Assembly: GCA_028866895.1 (NCBI GenBank)
Contig: JAGWHF010000017.1
Location: 1 to 32,126, forward strand
Direction: 5' to 3'
Length of the DNA stretch: 32,126 nucleotides
Origin: Nitrososphaerota archaeon
GTDB taxonomy: Archaea; Thermoproteota; Nitrososphaeria; Nitrososphaerales; Nitrosopumilaceae
Under the pieces are notes generated by a model. That model made no database searches. It worked only from the letters and a program-made list of their open reading frames with translations, and was not told the DNA's origin. Positions within the stretch are counted from its first letter, which is position 1, and each line of letters opens with the position of its first letter. Positions 30,937 through 32,126 of the stretch are shown here, piece by piece. A program made the translations under genes and the position numbers.

Positions 30937-31359
30937 ATGAATCGGACAAATTGGGATAAGGCTGTTGATGGAATTACAGTTCTATGGTTTGGAAATTTCT
31001 TTGTAGGTTTCTTTTCTTTTGATGCTGGACTTTTTGGGTTAAATACAGTCATCAACATTCCAAAAGACTGGCAGCCATCATGGGATATAATATCTTGGGC
31101 TGTTTGGGTAGTCTTTATAGTTGACATTTGTTTCAAGTATAAAACCTCTGAAAACTGTAAGATATTTTTGAAGAAACACTGGTTTGATATTCTATTGTTA
31201 ATACCATTTTTCAGGGTTATAAGGCTGGTTCGGTTATTGCGCTTATTGAAGACATTAAAATTTGCAAAGGCAGGTATTGGAGGTTCAAGAGCTTTTAGTA
31301 AATCAAAGAGATTTAAAAATTCTATACTGTACTCTGAGGAGGTACCAGAAGGGAAATAA
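30937..31359 (+). CDS. Stand-alone voltage-sensor-like membrane protein
   Basis: About 140 residues from ATG 30937 (MNRTNWDKAVDG). GAGG upstream and a CTTATATGA TATA-like box at 30887-30895 favour this over ATG 30892. Helices: S1-like around ITVLWFGNFFVGFFSF, S2-like IISWAVWVVFIVDICFKY with an acidic residue, S3-like HWFDILLLIPFF with Asp. An S4-like segment has basic residues at every third position: RVIRLVRLLRLLKTLKFAK, four Arg and three Lys. That is the signature of the ion-transport voltage-sensor domain. No pore helix or selectivity filter follows; only a short polar tail does. It could be a proton-channel-like or regulatory sensor, or a truncated channel. It is divergent from the HNH start. 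Confidence 0.75.
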   Translation: MNRTNWDKAVDGITVLWFGNFFVGFFSFDAGLFGLNTVINIPKDWQPSWDIISWAVWVVFIVDICFKYKTSENCKIFLKKHWFDILLLIPFFRVIRLVRLLRLLKTLKFAKAGIGGSRAFSKSKRFKNSILYSEEVPEGK

Positions 31360-31409
31360 CTCTCCAACATCAATTAATCCGTAACCAATTTTTTCATGAA
31401 TAAAATTAA

Positions 31410-31624
31410 TTGGAGATTTTACAAAAACAAAAAGACCAGCTCCACACCATCATCGAAAAAGCTGCCCCTGAAAAGGTGCAAGAGATGCTGAGGCTTCTTG
31501 GCATCTGCAATACCTAGTTCAGAGGGTAGCAACAAGCGAGGAAGCGGAGAGGCTGATTGCGGAGAACTGGAGGTTTGTCGGGATCCTGCCAAACGGAAAG
31601 GTCGTTCTGGAAAACCGCAGATAA
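31410..31624 (+). pseudogene. Frameshifted ORF remnant next to the tRNA gene
   Basis: One frame reads LEILQKQKDQLHTIIEKAAP then EKVQEMLRLLGIC and hits TAG at 31515. A second frame (from 31514) reads LVQRVATSEEAERLIAENWR then FVGILPNGKVVLENR to TAA 31622-31624. Adding one A near 31509 joins them (GICKYLVQRV). The combined piece looks like the C-terminal 70 residues of a protein: a coiled helix followed by a small alpha/beta unit. The EEAxxLI...FV...G pattern is loosely like the end of some archaeal tyrosine recombinases, and the place beside a tRNA would suit an integrase relic. That identification is weak. Confidence 0.4.
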
Positions 31625-31650
31625 CCGGATTCCGGTCGGTAAGTGAGAGC

Positions 31651-31742
31651 GGGCTCGGAGGGCTTCGATCCCTCGACCTGTAACTTAGGAGGCTACCGCG
31701 CTGTCCATGTTTCGCGTCGCTTTGACTCTGCGCCACGAGCCC
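31651..31742 (-). tRNA. tRNA-Arg (anticodon CCT) with an 18-nt insertion in the D-loop
   Basis: Minus strand: acceptor GGGCTCG pairs with CGAGCCC, D stem GCGC/GCGC, anticodon stem GTAGC/GTTAC with loop CTCCTAA (anticodon CCT, reading AGG), variable AGGTC and T arm GAGGG-ATCGAAG-CCCTC. All stems pair fully except one G-T. The D-loop is 28 nt instead of about 10. Removing 31707-31724 leaves AGAGTGGACA, a normal D-loop with the conserved GG. No CCA is encoded. The gene lies 25 bp downstream of bluB. Confidence 0.9.
31707..31724 (-). other. Candidate non-canonical tRNA intron in the D-loop
   Basis: The 18 nt CAAAGCGACGCGAAACAT interrupt the D-loop between AGAGT and GGACA; the junction could shift by 1 nt. 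Archaea splice introns at many non-canonical tRNA positions. A full bulge-helix-bulge is not obvious by eye, so intron status is inferred from the otherwise perfect tRNA. Confidence 0.55.
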
Positions 31743-31767
31743 AGAAAAAATCAAAACAGGTAACAAT

Positions 31768-32126
31768 TTAAGCGTAATCGAAATTGGACATTATCATCTC
31801 CTGAATCTGACGCCAGTTGGAATCGCTCCCGTTCTCCCATCTCTCATAGTATACGACGTCCTTGAGGGCAAGCCTGTTAAGCCAGCCTGCAGACTGCAAG
31901 TCGGGCTTGTCGGCAAAGTTGGTGACATGCCCAAGGCAGAGGTATGCCACCGGAACCACGTGCTCGGGTATGGCAAGAATCCTCTTGAGGTCGCCGTTTG
32001 AAAGTATGCTTACCCAGCCCACGCCTATCCCCTCGGCCCTTGCGGCAAGCCAGAGGTTCTGGATGGCGCAGCAGACGCTGTAGAGGCCCGTCTCGGGTAT
32101 GCTTGACCTTCCTATCACGAACGGCC
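31768..32126 (-). CDS. bluB: 5,6-dimethylbenzimidazole synthase BluB, N-terminus outside window
   Basis: The visible 119 residues match the C-terminal half of BluB, a nitroreductase-fold enzyme that cleaves reduced FMN to make the lower ligand of cobalamin. IGRSSIPETGLYSVCCAIQN, then LWLAARAEGIGVGWVSIL, LAIPEHVVPVAYLCLGHV and the AGWLNRLAL segment are diagnostic. The frame is open through the window edge, and the GTG at 32118 is internal (BluB runs about 200-230 residues). It fits the known synthesis of cobalamin by ammonia-oxidising archaea. The tRNA-Arg gene follows on the same strand after 25 bp. Confidence 0.93.
   Translation of the reverse strand, partial: PFVIGRSSIPETGLYSVCCAIQNLWLAARAEGIGVGWVSILSNGDLKRILAIPEHVVPVAYLCLGHVTNFADKPDLQSAGWLNRLALKDVVYYERWENGSDSNWRQIQEMIMSNFDYA

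Overview
The window looks like accessory chromosome of an ammonia-oxidising archaeon of the Nitrososphaera type (Nitrososphaerota, formerly Thaumarchaeota). The grounds are archaeal TATA boxes about 25-32 bp ahead of leaderless starts, a bluB gene, many large secreted beta-propeller and Ig-like proteins, and the N-terminus MKTLHLAII, which I associate with Nitrososphaera secreted proteins. No ribosomal or core metabolic operon is present. Most of the window encodes exported proteins.

Layout. (1) 3-5354: the 3' part of a secreted, Ig-like-repeat-fused glucose/sorbosone dehydrogenase-type propeller protein, a response-regulator fragment, a small secreted protein, a 724-aa membrane-anchored surface protein and a 38-aa C2H2 zinc-finger protein. 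(2) 5584-10253: a membrane histidine kinase gene bracketed by a ~175-bp inverted repeat. Each arm carries the same palindrome, TATA box and signal-peptide start of a Gln-rich secreted protein. A secreted pentapeptide-repeat protein, a winged-helix regulator and a single-domain response regulator follow. (3) 10606-15209: an NHL-propeller secreted protein, a micro-peptide gene, two further secreted proteins and a winged-helix regulator. (4) 15365-26254: eight tightly packed minus-strand genes in two operons. All eight start MKTLHLAI or a close variant, and both operons, plus the plus-strand gene at 10663, use one common promoter design. (5) 26422-28111: an AbiE-type toxin-antitoxin pair with two 35-bp palindromic operators around its TATA box. 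The toxin gene is frameshifted. (6) 28137-31359: a winged-helix protein, a secreted HNH-nuclease-like gene split by a 1,027-bp IS481-like element, and a small voltage-sensor-domain protein. (7) 31410-32126: a frameshifted ORF remnant, tRNA-Arg(CCT) with an 18-nt insertion in its D-loop, and bluB running off the end.

How it may work together. The nine MKTLHLAI/MKTFHLPI proteins combine NHL, YVTN or Asp-box propellers, cupredoxin-like domains and Ig-like domains, and four share a short two-cysteine module. Common promoters and a common leader peptide suggest one co-regulated cell-surface set. Their biochemical function cannot be read from sequence. The best-supported single reconstruction is the IS insertion: removing 29842-30868 plus one 6-bp target duplication exactly restores an ATG-initiated signal peptide in frame with the HNH gene.
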